From Aedes albopictus (lineage: Eukaryota > Arthropoda > Insecta > Diptera > Culicidae): DNA of 64,000 bases. The position numbers and the translations under genes are program-made. The DNA lies in the NCBI RefSeq assembly GCF_035046485.1, contig NC_085138.1:26542878-26606877 (forward strand), read 5' to 3'. Shown in pieces: positions 10,470 to 20,540 of this stretch; positions within the stretch are counted from its first letter, which is position 1, and each line of letters starts with the position of its first letter. The notes beneath the pieces were generated by a model that ran no database searches, had not been told where the DNA came from, and was given only the letters and a program-made list of their open reading frames with translations.

Positions 10470-10910
10470 TTCTGAAAAAAAAACCATAGGAAGATTTCCT
10501 AGAATGACACCAGCAAGAATTCCTGCAGAAATCCCAGAAAGAATTCCTAGCGGAATCCCTAGAAGAATTCCGGGAGGTGTCAAACAAGGCATTTCTAGAC
10601 AAATACTAGTAAAAATTACTGAAAGAATCTACAAGAAAAAGTTCTAGAGAAACATCATCGGCATCTTCTGGATGATTCTTGAGAGCAGTTTATTGAAGAA
10701 ATACCTAGAGAAATCACTAGAAGTATCGGTAGAGGTGTTCTGAACGATTCCATGGAGGAGCCTTGATGAAATCGCAGGAAGAATTTCTGTAGATATCCCG
10801 GATAGAATGCCCGGAACAATTCATGCAAGAATGCCAGAATCCTTAGCATCCCAAAAATTCTTAGAATATCTGGAGGAGTCCTTGGATTGCTAGAATTCGA
10901 GAACAATAGG
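10470..10910 (-). repeat. Degenerate satellite block, minus orientation
   Basis: Units of the GGAAGATTTCCTAGAATG and GGAATCCCTAGAAGAATTC type run with a loose 12-15 bp period. No gene. Confidence 0.65.
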
Positions 10911-12145
10911 TCATAGAATAGAAACTTTATTCGCTGAAAAAAAAATGAAAAGTTAATTTTCGACGTTGACATAACATATGAAAAAAACAATTACCCCATT
11001 TCACGGTACCCAATCCACCAAAACCGAAGGAAGGTCAACGAATTTCGCTCCTCAACTAAGCAGCATGGCCCCGCTCTCGGTGGGAATCCTTCGTTACCAG
11101 TGGTTCCTCAACCAAACAGTTTCTGCTCAAACAACAGTCTCACTCCGCACCAAATGGGGAAACCTACGGTTTCCCCGTCGTAATGAACCGCAAATCGCGT
11201 GATTGGACATAATGTTTATAACAAATCGATACTCAACGAGCATCTCGCGGAACGGCTTGACCGCGTGCGCGCGCGCTCTCCGCATGTGCAACCAAGCGTG
11301 GCGTGGTGGCGGCGCGGCAGCCACTTGCGGCGCCTCTCATAAGTTGCAAACATCACGCTCGCCAATTTTTTATTTTTAGTTTTGTGGATGAATGGCGATG
11401 GCAATCGCGTCGGCGATTGATGATCATCGACAAACATCCAGGGGGCCACTTCGTAAATCCATAGTTAAAGGATAGTGCGCACTGCGCCGCATGCTGCTAG
11501 AAAGCGTTGCGTTGCTATCGACAGCAGATCGATAAGTAGGCGAACCATCACCACCATCACCATGGTTGTTAGTTGGTTTGGTTGGTTGGTATTCCAAAAT
11601 AAACATAGGTCAAATTGCTGAAGAGGAAAGTGTTTGCGATTTCCAAAAAAGGAGTTACGCGATTGAAAGGCGCGAGGCCAAAGGAGACCGTTTGGGTAAT
11701 CGATACTCGCCTCTGAATCATCTGGAGTTGTTTGGAGAGTATGTCTAATTGATTTTGTAGCTAATTCCTAGTGTTATTTTTACCAATATGATTTTTCTCG
11801 ATGACTTAGGCATGAATGAAGTTGTATACCCTTGTGCCCAAAATAATATAACAGATCATTGCAACATGAAAGGTTTAATAGGGCAACCGTACCAATCTTG
11901 AACAAAGTGCTCCCATTTTCATCCTGTTTAAAAATTAAGTATTGAGCACTATTTGTTTTATTTTGCAATTTTGATTGTTTGAGTAGGAGCGTGCCCACAT
12001 GATAACAAAAATAACAGAAACAATTGGTACCTAAAGCAACTGTTTTAAAAAAGGATGATTAGAGTCGCAGAACTATGATGAGTATTGATCAAGCCTGGCG
12101 ACATTTTCAAAAATGTTTTCTGATTTTTAAGTGAACCACCTAAAT
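10911..12145. other. Low-repeat region with a GC-rich core, no gene assigned
   Basis: The stretch lacks satellite wording. 11200-11560 is GC-rich, with runs such as GTGCGCGCGCGCTCTCC and GGCGGCGCGGCAGCC, and contains a CACCATCACCATGG run near 11552. ORFs here reach only 60-77 aa, overlap on opposite strands and resemble no family I know. It could be regulatory or part of a large intron; I cannot tell. Confidence 0.35.
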
Positions 12146-12158
12146 CTGATTAGGATCA

Positions 12159-12462
12159 TCTCTCTCTCTCTCTTCTTGGCGTAACGTCCTCATTGGGACA
12201 AAGCCTGCTTCTCAGCTTAGTGTTCTATGAAGCTTAGTGTTCTATGAGCACTTCCACAGTTTTTAACTGAGAGCTTTCTCTGCCAATGACCATTTTGCAT
12301 GTGTATATCGTGTGGCAGGCACGAAGATACTCTATGCCCAAGGAAGTCAAGGAAATTTCCTTTACGAAAAGATCCTGGACCGACCGGGAATCGAACCCGT
12401 CACCCTCAGCATGTTCTTGCTGAATACCCGTGCGTTTACCGCCTCGGCTATATGGGCCCTCA
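12159..12462 (-). mobile_element. Feilai-type tRNA-derived SINE
   Basis: Read on the minus strand, the element begins near GGGCCCATATAGCCGAGGCG. It carries a pol III A box (TAGCCGAGGCGG) and a B box (GGGTTCGATTCCCGG), continues through a tRNA-unrelated body, and ends in a (GA)n tail, seen on plus as CTCTCTCTCTCTCTC. The body wording, such as AACTGTGGAAGTGCTCATAG and GACGTTACGCCAAGAAG, is what I recall for mosquito Feilai. The 14-bp duplication CTGATTAGGATCAT flanks it (12146-12159 and 12503-12516). A 17-bp segment, CTTAGTGTTCTATGA, is duplicated inside. At its 5' side the right duplication is not adjacent: about 40 bp of inverted flank intervene. Confidence 0.88.
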
Positions 12463-12464
12463 TG

Positions 12465-12548
12465 TGAAAGTTCTTTCAGTGTCTTATTAGTATTACATGA
12501 TCCTGATTAGGATCATGTAATACTAATAAGACACTGAAAGAACTTTCA
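12465..12548. repeat. Perfect 40-bp inverted repeat at the SINE 5' junction
   Basis: 12465-12504 is the exact reverse complement of 12509-12548, separated by GATT. The right arm is ordinary flank containing the target duplication; the left arm is an inverted copy of it fused to the SINE 5' end. Confidence 0.9.
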
Positions 12549-12714
12549 GAGTGATTGATCTACCCTGAAAAAATCATTGTTCGAAATCTAAATTTATCTG
12601 TCACTCGATGTTTACCGTAACAAAAGAGATTTATCAGATGCCTGGACGCGTTCTGTGAAAAAAATCAGTGTCTAGTTTGGTCTAGTTAGTGTCTAGTAGT
12701 CATTTTTCAAATTA

Positions 12715-13282
12715 CACAGCGCAACATTTTTTTTTGTCTCAAGAGCAAACTTATGTGTCTCTGCAAGATTTTGGGCCCCTGAATCCGAATCCGGGTTCAG
12801 ATTTGCTCCAGCACGTCACAATTTTGAGCTTTACCTCAATTTATAAGGTATTTTGGGCTTTTTTGTCTGCAACCCATTAGGCATGGAAATATATTTTTTA
12901 GGCAATCAAAGGTTAAATTGGTCAATTAACATCTAAATTAACGACTCATGCAAAATATTTCGTTTTACTAAATCAAATTTGATAGATTTAAGCATTTTAT
13001 CTTAGTATGCAAACTTGCATGCAACTTTTGGAGGGTGAATTGTATGGAAAATATCGTACCCAACATAAATCACTTAAAACTATCAAATTCGATTTGGTAA
13101 AATGAAATATTGTGCATGAGCCGTTAATTTAGATGTTAATTGACCAATTTAAGGTATAGCTCAAAATTGTGACATGCTGGAGCAAATCTGAGCCCGGATT
13201 CGGATTCAACGGCCCAAAATCTGTCAGAGACACATAAGTTTGCTCTTGAGACAGACTAAAAGTTAATGTTTGTAACGCTGTG
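12715..13282. mobile_element. Long-TIR MITE with TTA target duplication
   Basis: The termini are CACAGCGCAACA and TGTTTGTAACGCTGTG. Inverted similarity extends for over 200 bp on each side: GTCTCAAGAGCAAACTTATG against CATAAGTTTGCTCTTGAGAC, and CTGAATCCGAATCCGGG against CCCGGATTCGGATTCA. TTA flanks at 12712-12714 and 13283-13285. The empty site can be read from the related repeat at about 10185. Non-coding. Confidence 0.85.
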
Positions 13283-13505
13283 TTATCATTGCTTGCATTG
13301 ATGCTTGCAACGCAACGGAGATGCATTACAAGCATTAAAGTGGCCTACTGTGAGGTGGTAATAAATTCTGTAGACATCATGAACAGCTTGAGTCTCCGAT
13401 GAAGCCATAGATCGGATACATATCGAATCAATCACAACGTTTTACAGAACGCAAAATACGTTGAAGTGACGTTGTTGAAAAGGTTAATGCCACTCGTTTG
13501 TTCTT
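13283..13505. repeat. Dispersed repeat family copy B, interrupted by the preceding MITE
   Basis: It matches copy A at 10175-10435 through TTGATGCTTGCAACGC, ATGCATTACAAGCATTAAAG, GAGTCTCCGATGAAGCCATAG and AATGCCACTC. Its left end lies before the MITE (CATTTTTCAAA at 12701-12711). Confidence 0.7.
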
Positions 13506-13889
13506 TGCTTCCTGGAATGGGGCACAAGTAGTTTAACCGCGTATCCTGGTCGCCAATATTGAAACGTGATAAAATTTACAAATGATCACCAGTATTCTCA
13601 TTTATTTAGATTTTTTAGAATTTTTGAAAGATTTCTAAGGGCCGTAAATAAACGTATAGCCATTAAGAATAATACATTGTGCTATTAAGTTAAGGTTTAC
13701 TTTGAATTCGTTTAATGTTTAAAATTTTTAAAGCTCTCTATCAAGGATTTTTTTTCCAAAAATGGCTATTTTTTCAGAAAGTCCTCTGAAGAACAGATTT
13801 TTTTCAATGAATTCATCAATAGATATCTGCTTGGATGCCCTAGATATCTAAGTATAAACTGGTGATCGATCGACTGTGATTTTCAGCTG
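13506..13889. other. AT-rich intergenic sequence
   Basis: No repeat period, TIR or ORF was recognised. Confidence 0.35.
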
Positions 13890-13899
13890 CGCAGTCTTT

Positions 13900-14067
13900 T
13901 TTTCATCTGTATTAACGAGATTTTAAGCCATCTCGTGACCCACGCTTTACTTCCCTTCTGAAGGAAGAACTCATATTTTGCGAGTTTGTCGGGAGTGGGA
14001 TGCGATCCCAGGTCCTCGGCGTGTTAGTCCACGTGATTTAGACATTAAACCAGATTCGCTCCCCCTA
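13900..14067 (-). mobile_element. Second tRNA-derived SINE with 10-bp target duplication
   Basis: CGCAGTCTTT occurs at 13890-13899 and 14068-14077, directly flanking the element. On the minus strand it starts GGGGGAGCGAATCTGG, has a tRNA-like head with A-box-like TGGTTTAATG and B-box-like GGGATCGCATCCC, and ends in an A-rich tail after CAGATG. The body around GAGTTCTTCCTTCAGAAG is unlike the Feilai-type copy at 12159, so this is a different family. Length is about 168 bp. Confidence 0.78.
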
Positions 14068-14549
14068 CGCAGTCTTTATTAAATCAAACGATATTTAAGC
14101 TATTGGCCTTGACACTGACTGGATTGGTGTCACCTGACATCTTGGATAATAATCAGATGTGACCTACAACAAAGTGCCTCAGCTCAAACCCCCGGTGTGC
14201 CATCAAAATCGGTGCCAGTAACATTCTGATTATGGCATACTGGTCAACGCAAACGAAAACGGACTACGGATCGTATAAATAGTGCCGATGGGATGGCATG
14301 CTTGCTATTCTGTTCCCTGAGTAAGGATGGGTGACACCTACTTGAAATGACGAGCGGGCCAACCGTACGTTTGCCTCCGTCCCATTAAAACCTTGGCAGG
14401 TCCCCGGGTACGTTCAATACTCGCACCAACAAAGGTGGTAGGCTCAGATGGAAAATTCCTGACTTACGCTGATCCAGCTCTGGGCACGAACACCGTGGAG
14501 GTGTGTGTTCAACCCTTGCTTAAATAAAACACTGAAACGAGTGGGGATA

Positions 14550-15950
14550 GCAGCCCGGAGTGGAGAAATGGAAAATCCGGGAACGTGTTCCGTAGAAGCG
14601 AGAAGAAACAGAGATCCCCAGTGACACAGCTGGAAACCGCAGCGAGCGCCGGCAACAGTACGATACGAAACGAGCCCCGAAGAAACCAACTGGTGCTCGG
14701 GTCTTCAAACCAGCGAGTGTTCACTCACATCGACCCTAAACAGCAGCGCTGTTCAAGACTCGGGTCTGGATGAGGTGCGGAAGAAGTTGAACGAACTGTA
14801 CGAGTATCTGCTGTTATAGCCGAGCAAAAGGCGCTCAAGCTGAAAGCGAAAACAGCTGAGATGTCTCTGGTAAAAACCACAGAACAAGCCACGGTTGAAA
14901 GCATACGGAGACGCCGAAGATATCGGAATATTCACTCAGAGAAAAGGGGCAGGGACACGGTAGGAGAAGAGGAAGTCCCGGAGAAACAGAGAAGCGAACA
15001 GGAGCTTGCCAGCAATCGGATTGATGATGTATGGCGCGCTGTGGAGAACCAGAAGGCGGAGAAGAAGAGGAAGAAGGATAAAAGAAGAAGGAAGAAAGAA
15101 TAAAAGAAGAAGGAACAGAAGAAGACAGAAAACAATCGCCCCCCCTAGGGAGAGGAAAAAGGGCGATGCATTGATCGTCGGGGCGAAGGACAAGACGACG
15201 TACGCTGCTCTTCTTAGGAAATTGACAGAGGACCCGCGGTTGAAGGAGTTGGTCGAAAAAGTGGTGAAGTCCAGACGCACCCAAAAAAGGAGAGATGCTG
15301 TTCGAGCTCAGGAAGGTTCCGACGATTACGAGCTCAGCGTTCAGGCAAGTTGTTGTCAAACCCCTGGAGAGCGAGGCCAAAGTGAGAGCCTTACCACAGG
15401 AGGTGGTAGTTGAAGTCAAGGATCTGGACGAGGTCACGACAGAAGATGATCTGAAACGCGCATTGACCGAACAGTGCAACGTCGAGGGTGATTCGGATAA
15501 AGAAGTCGTATGAAGGCACAAAGACGGTGGCAATTCGATTGCTGGCGGATACTGCCAACAAGCTGGTGGCAACTGGGAAGGTCAAAGTTGGATGGTCACG
15601 TTGCTGAGGACTGTACGAATAGACCCAAGTACATACTGTGCAAGCCGGAGGCGAAGACGACCATAAGACGGAATGCTTTAAGGTGAATATATGACGAAGC
15701 CACAGCTTGAATTTTCAAGAGCACAAATCTGAAGAACCGAATGTCGGTTTGAGCTGAAAAGTTGATCGATTGGTTACCCGCTGGTGGTGACCAATCGATC
15801 AACTTTTCAGCGCAATCCGACATTCGGTTCTTCAGATTTGTGCTCTTGAAAATTCGAGCTGTGGCTTCGTCATATCTTCACCTTAAATGCCCGGTCCAAG
15901 GTAAGTAAAAAATAAACATAATAAACATCTTGGCCCGGTCTATAAAAAGG
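14550..15950 (+). pseudogene. R1-clade ORF1 (gag-like), broken
   Basis: ORF1 of R1 elements makes an RNA-binding gag-like protein. Pieces in several frames include RSPVTQLETAASAG (14613), a long Lys/Arg-rich segment (15051-15110), GDALIVGAKDKTTYAALLRKL (about 15153), EVVVEVKDLDEVTTEDDLKRAL (about 15400), VAIRLLADTANKLVATGKVKV, and a zinc-knuckle remnant with HVAEDCTN and CKPEAK, ending at CFKC. The CFKC codons are split by the MITE at 15682-15882. At least four frame changes and stops are present. The 245-aa minus-strand ORF over this region is only its antisense. Confidence 0.75.
15682..15882. mobile_element. Fold-back MITE with TTAA flanks inside R1 gag
   Basis: GGTGAATATATGACGAAGCC at the left pairs with GGCTTCGTCATATCTTCACC at the right. 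The arms stay complementary almost to the centre (GTTGATCGATTGGT against ACCAATCGATCAAC). TTAA lies on each side (15678-15681 and 15883-15886). The boundary could also be read as TA because the flank is palindromic. Removing it and one TTAA restores TGC TTT AAA TGC, a C-F-K-C of the gag zinc knuckle. Confidence 0.88.
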
Positions 15951-16669
15951 CAGGTCAACAATGATTGAGATAACCCAAATCAATCTGAATCATTGCGACG
16001 TCGCACAGCAACTGTTGTTGTAGTCGGCAACAGAGACTAAGTGTGATGCTTGGTGTGATATAGCAATCATTGCAGAGCCCAATCGGATGCCCCCCGAGAA
16101 CGACAATTGGGTGACGTATAGATCCAAGAAAGCGGCCATTTAGGAAGTGGTCGAGTGTTCATACGAAGATTCCGTGCTTGCAAAATCGAAGAAGTCTTCG
16201 TGTGCAGTTGCTGTGCATTTCCAAGGTGGTCGGATCAAGAGTACAACAGGATGTTGGATGCACTCTCGGGACACGCTGCTGGTCGGGTGGAGTCCGGTAG
16301 TCATCGGAGGCGATTTCAATGTTTGGGCCGTGGAACGGGATAGTAGGTTTATCAATGCAAGGGGGTACAGCCTACTAGAAGCCCTGGTGACGCTGGATGT
16401 GAGGCTTTGCAACGATGGGATGGCCAGCACATTCCGCAGAGACTGCCGTGAATCCGTCGCTAATGGAAGACATGGACTGCAGAGTCAGTGAGGAGTACTC
16501 CCACAGCGATCACCAGGCGATCCTCTACAGCACTGGGCGGCGAGCCTCTATTTCGACGAGGAGAACGCGAACATGCGAGCGAAGGTGGAAGACAAAAAAC
16601 TTCGATAAGGAGGTCTTTGCCGAGGCGGTGCAACCCTTGATGCAGGTGAACTAACGGAAGCGATTGTTA

Positions 16670-17612
16670 CAGTGTATCAAACAATTGTCCGTACAGCAAT
16701 TTTTTGGTCAAAATAATTTTTCATTCAAATGTTTATAACTTTTTTATACGTCAATAAAAAACGCTGAAATTTTGACCAATCATAAACCATATAATGAAGC
16801 TCCATTGGTAAAATTTTGAGCGAGATCGAATAAGTTTTCTGAAAGTTATAGAACTTTTAGAAAAACTTATAAGATTTTTGAACGCATTTTTAAAACATTA
16901 TATCTTAATATGTACTTGATGAAACTTTTTCAATATTTTTTGTGTTACAGCTTATACCTAAGGCTTTCATATGCAGCTTTGTTTGAGGTTTAATATGCAC
17001 TACAAAAAATATGAAAAATCTGTATATGTTCAAAGAGTTATTTGGAAGTTTATCATATTTTGATCAATAAAAGTGCCAAGTGTTTTCAATTTTTTTGAAC
17101 TCTTTTAATGTAATATTTTTATACAGGACCTACTAAACTACATATGAAGAGTAGGTCCTATGCATTTTTCGGTCCGTTAATGTACTCTTATTGGTGGAAA
17201 ACGTTTGGCAGATTATATGTGCAAAATATGGTAATTTTTTAAATATCGTCAACTACATAAGCAAATTTTTCATATTTTTTGTAGTGAATATAAAACCTAA
17301 AACGAAGCTGTATATGAAAGCCTTAGGTTTAGGCTGTAACATGAAAAAAATTGAAAAAGTTTCATCGAGTATATATTGAGATATAAAGTTTTAAAAATGT
17401 GTTCAAAAATCTTATAAGTTTTACTAAAAGTTCTATAACTTTCAGAAAACTTATTCGATCTCGCTCAAAATTTTACCAATGGAGCTTCAATATATGGTTT
17501 ATGATTGGTCAAAATTTCAGCGTTTTTATGAACGTATAAAAAAGTTATAAACATTTGAATGAAAAATTATTTTGACAAAAATTTGCTGTACGGACAATTG
17601 TTTGATACACTG
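16670..17612. mobile_element. 943-bp fold-back Tc1/mariner-type element, TA target
   Basis: The left end CAGTGTATCAAACAATTGTC and right end GACAATTGTTTGATACACTG are exact inverted repeats. TA lies on both sides (16668-16669 and 17613-17614). Inverted similarity covers nearly the whole element and meets around AGGACCTACTAAACT (17126) and AGTAGGTCCT (about 17150). No transposase is encoded. It sits inside R1 ORF2 between LTEAIV and the next codons. Confidence 0.9.
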
Positions 17613-17627
17613 TATGACATGCGACAT

Positions 17628-18336
17628 TAGCGTGGGACACAAAAAGACATGTTACTCCTGTACACTTTTTGAGTTCCATTTTGGTCCCATATCAACTGTG
17701 CAAAATTTCAGATCGATCGGAGAAACTATATTTTAGCGCCAGCCATTTTAAATTTTCATACGATTTAGTATGAAGAAAATCACTTTTTCAAAGAAAAATC
17801 GCCACAGGTTGCCCCTTAACCCCTAAAAATAAATCGATGAATGATTTCTGTTGGATGATTTACGAGGAACCAACCCTCCGAAGACCGCAAAGCGATCTGA
17901 GGTAATGTGGAAAAAGTTATTGACTGAAACCCGAATGGCATGCAAACGCTGTTTAACATGTAAGGAATAACAATAAATAATAAAATCTCGTAATTTTATC
18001 GATCGGGTGAGGCCTAATAACTTTTTCCACGAACGTCGCATCGATTTGCTGTCTTCGAAGGTCTGATTCCTAGTAAAGTATCCTACAGAAATCATTCGTC
18101 CACTTATTTTTAAGGATCTAGGGGTGACTCCTAGCGATTTTTCTATGCAGGAGTAAAATTTTCCCATAGTAAATCGTATGAAAAACTAAGAATGGCGGGC
18201 GCTAAAATATAGTTTTTCCGATCGATCTGAAATTTTGCACAGTTGATATGGGGCCAAAGTTGCACCCAAAAAGTATACAGGAACTTGAGTTTTTCCATTT
18301 TTTGTATTTTCCCATATAAACCGTGTACCAGGCTAA
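17628..18336. mobile_element. Long imperfect inverted-repeat element with 8-bp target duplication
   Basis: It is flanked by TGCGACAT (17620-17627) and TGGGACAT (18337-18344), 7 of 8 identical. Terminal wording TAGCGTGGGACAC pairs roughly with GTGTACCAGGCTA. Internal arms are clearer: CATATCAACTGTGCAAAATT against AATTTTGCACAGTTGATATG, with GATCGATCGG beside them. R1 coding sense resumes directly after it. An 8-bp target suggests a hAT-like mobiliser; that is inference. Confidence 0.75.
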
Positions 18337-18628
18337 TGGGACATAGCAATGCCGAGGAAGATAGAGCCCAGGAACAGAAAACGGCCAGCTTATTGGTGGA
18401 ACGTGACAATATACCCTCCGCGCTGCTTGCCTCCGTGCTAGGACACACCCAGACAGCCCAAAATGAAGAAAGACGAACCGTTTTTTCGGGAAGCTTAAGC
18501 CGCTGTTAAATGCGAGATAAGGCTGAGTAAGTCGAACTGCTACCAAGAGTTGTGTCGAGAAGCCGACGCCAACCCCTGGGACAACGCGTACCAAATCGTG
18601 GTAGCGTCATGTAACCATCATATATATA

Positions 18629-19070
18629 ATAGCCCTGTTTATCTGTCCGGTGACTAGCCAACCAGACGCAGCACGCGGGGAAATTCTCACAAAAAATAAA
18701 ATATTCGACATTCAATTCTTTTTTACCATCAGATGCAGAGAACAAAACCAGCGACAACCTTAGACAACCAGACACTGCATTTGATGAAAAAAATCACAGA
18801 CAACAGACGTTGAAAATTTTGATTTTTTTTAATATTTGACACTTCAGTTCTTTTTCACTATCAGATGCAGAAAACAAAACCATCGACAACCTAAGATAAC
18901 CAGACTGAGCATTTTATGAAAAAATCATAGACAACAGACGTTGAAAATTTTGATTTTTTTTTAATATTTGACACTTAAATTATTTTTCACTATCAGATGC
19001 AGAAAAAAATCTGCAACCGATTGCAGCAGTTGCTGGAAATAACCCAGCCCTGTTTGTCTGTCCGGTGACT
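18629..19070. repeat. Minisatellite, about 133-bp unit, 2.5-3 copies, with matching outer motifs
   Basis: ATCAGATGCAGA recurs at about 18728, 18860 and 18994, each followed by AACAAAACC- and CAGACAACAGACGTTG-like wording. The whole is bracketed by AGCCCTGTTTATCTGTCCGG (18631) and AGCCCTGTTTGTCTGTCCGG (19046). It abuts and may have truncated the R1 element. Confidence 0.75.
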
Positions 19071-19600
19071 TCCGAAGTTTTTCAATGTAAATATAAGCTG
19101 CATTGAATTCCACCAAATAAAATACTTTTCAAAACGAAGAAAAATGTAATGCTGTTTTATTAAAAATCTACAAGCGTGGTTAACACATGAACCGTTTATA
19201 TTGAAAAAAAAAACACTTAGTCTCAAAAGAAAAAAAAAACACTTGCCACGGGCGCTACTGCGTCCACAAATAAACTAGTGACGAATAAAAACTTAGGTAA
19301 TTTTAAAAGATTGGATCAATCATCTAAAGGAAAATACAATCGAAAAAATGGTTGTAATTTGATAAAATAAGGTTTGTATGTTGTATCGCCATTTTTAGCC
19401 ACCATAACCATCCTGATTAAAAGTTTCAACCTCCATGAGAGGAGGGGGGATTACAATTAGGGAGAGGCGCATTGAAAGATTTATTGAAAAAAAAAACATG
19501 ATATTTTTCGTCGTTCTTCGTCTTCCGATATTTCATGTTACCGGTTTTATGGCCCCAGTATTTCCTGAAGGCCACTACCGTCTGGTAGTTTCACGATATT
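19071..19600. other. Intergenic, nothing recognised
   Basis: AT-rich sequence with several A-runs of 8-9 bases. No TIR pair or gene was seen. Confidence 0.35.
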
Positions 19601-20400
19601 TCCTTAAAATTTAATAAATGAGTGGAGGAGAAACAACGCAAAATTTTACAACAGTAATTGAAAACAAGTCTGGATGAATTCTTCAAGGAATTACCAAAAG
19701 AAATTTCTGAAGAAGTTGGTTTTGTTGAGGAATTTCCGAAGGAATGCACTGAAAAATGAAGAATGCTCTGCAGTAATTCCAAGAAAATTTTTTGTGATAT
19801 TCCTGGAGAAACAGCAAGAAATAAATCCTGAAGTGAGCTCTGAAAGAATTTCTGGAAGAATCTCAGAAGGGATTATTGGAGGGTCGCCGGAATAATTTCT
19901 GAAGAATCCTTGAAAAATTGTTTCAATAAATCCCAAGAGAAGTTTATGATGCAACCCCAGAAGGAATATCTGGGAAGCTTCTGGAAAACCACTAGGAAGA
20001 TCTTTTAGATACAAACTCCTGAGACTTTTTTAGAAGAAATTCTGAAGAATTGCTCGAGAAACTCCCGGAGGAATTCCTGAAAAGAACCTAGAAGGAATTC
20101 ACAGAGAAATTCCGGAAGCAATCTCTCGAGGAACTCCAACAAAAAAAATCTGCAAAAAATCTGGATTTCTGAAGGAATTGATAGAAAAAAATTGGAATGA
20201 ACCCAGATGAACCCCTGGAGATTTTTTACAAGAATCTCGTGATAAAATAACTGCAGGAATCTGTGATGAAACACCTAAAAGAACAGCTGGAGGAACTCCT
20301 CTTCAATCGGTTTAGGAAAGCAATTCCTGGATTTTTAAAGGAAAACCTGGAGAATTATCTGAACAAACACCTAGAGGAATATCATAAAAATATCGAGGAA
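19600..20400 (-). repeat. Degenerate satellite block, minus orientation
   Basis: It is made of GGAATTACCAAAAG, AGAATTTCTGGAAGAATC and GGAATTCCTGAAAAG-type units. Short ORFs on both strands are satellite translations. Confidence 0.7.
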
Positions 20401-20405
20401 ATCTA

Positions 20406-20540
20406 ACCAAGTCAAGTGGAAATTGCTTCGACATTCATGCACATAACAGAAACATGTGTTTGATGAATAAATTCAGGATTATGAAAAGAAATCCACGAGT
20501 TCCGGTGGCTCCCACCATTGCAATTTCCACTTGGCTTGGT
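20406..20540. mobile_element. Small MITE, TA target
   Basis: ACCAAGTCAAGTGGAAATTG at the left pairs with CAATTTCCACTTGGCTTGGT at the right (one mismatch). TA lies at 20404-20405 and 20541-20542. Length is 135 bp, non-coding. Confidence 0.82.

Larger units (their letters stand above)
14100..18612 (+). mobile_element. Degenerate R1-clade non-LTR retrotransposon, 5' part, with three nested insertions
   Basis: Gag-like ORF1 and the endonuclease part of ORF2 are recognisable from protein similarity in shifting frames. The element stops near 18612, before any reverse transcriptase core, where minisatellite sequence begins. Elements at 15682-15882, 16670-17612 and 17628-18336 lie inside it, and the R1 reading resumes at each exit with the coding sense preserved across the target. 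The 5' boundary is uncertain; 14100-14550 is probably its 5' UTR. Confidence 0.8.
15961..18612 (+). pseudogene. R1-clade ORF2 N-terminal (endonuclease) region, broken and interrupted
   Basis: ATG at 15961 opens IEITQINLNHCDVAQQLL. The frame then meets a stop at about 16021, followed by IAIIAEPNRMPPENDNWV. Later fragments are VVIGGDFNVWAVERDSRF (about 16300), ARGYSLLEALVTLDVRLC, EDMDCRVSEEYSHSDHQAIL (SDH motif, 16464-16530) and LTEAIV. These are APE-type endonuclease motifs in R1 wording. After two insertions the reading resumes with AMPRKIEP (about 18346), then YWW and RLSKSNCYQELCREADANPWDNAYQIV (about 18510-18600). The reverse transcriptase domain is missing. Confidence 0.8.

Noticed and set aside
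14835..15572. 245-aa minus-strand ORF rich in Ser, Leu and Phe
   Set aside because: It is exactly antisense to the R1 gag-like coding region, whose plus-strand peptides are recognisable.
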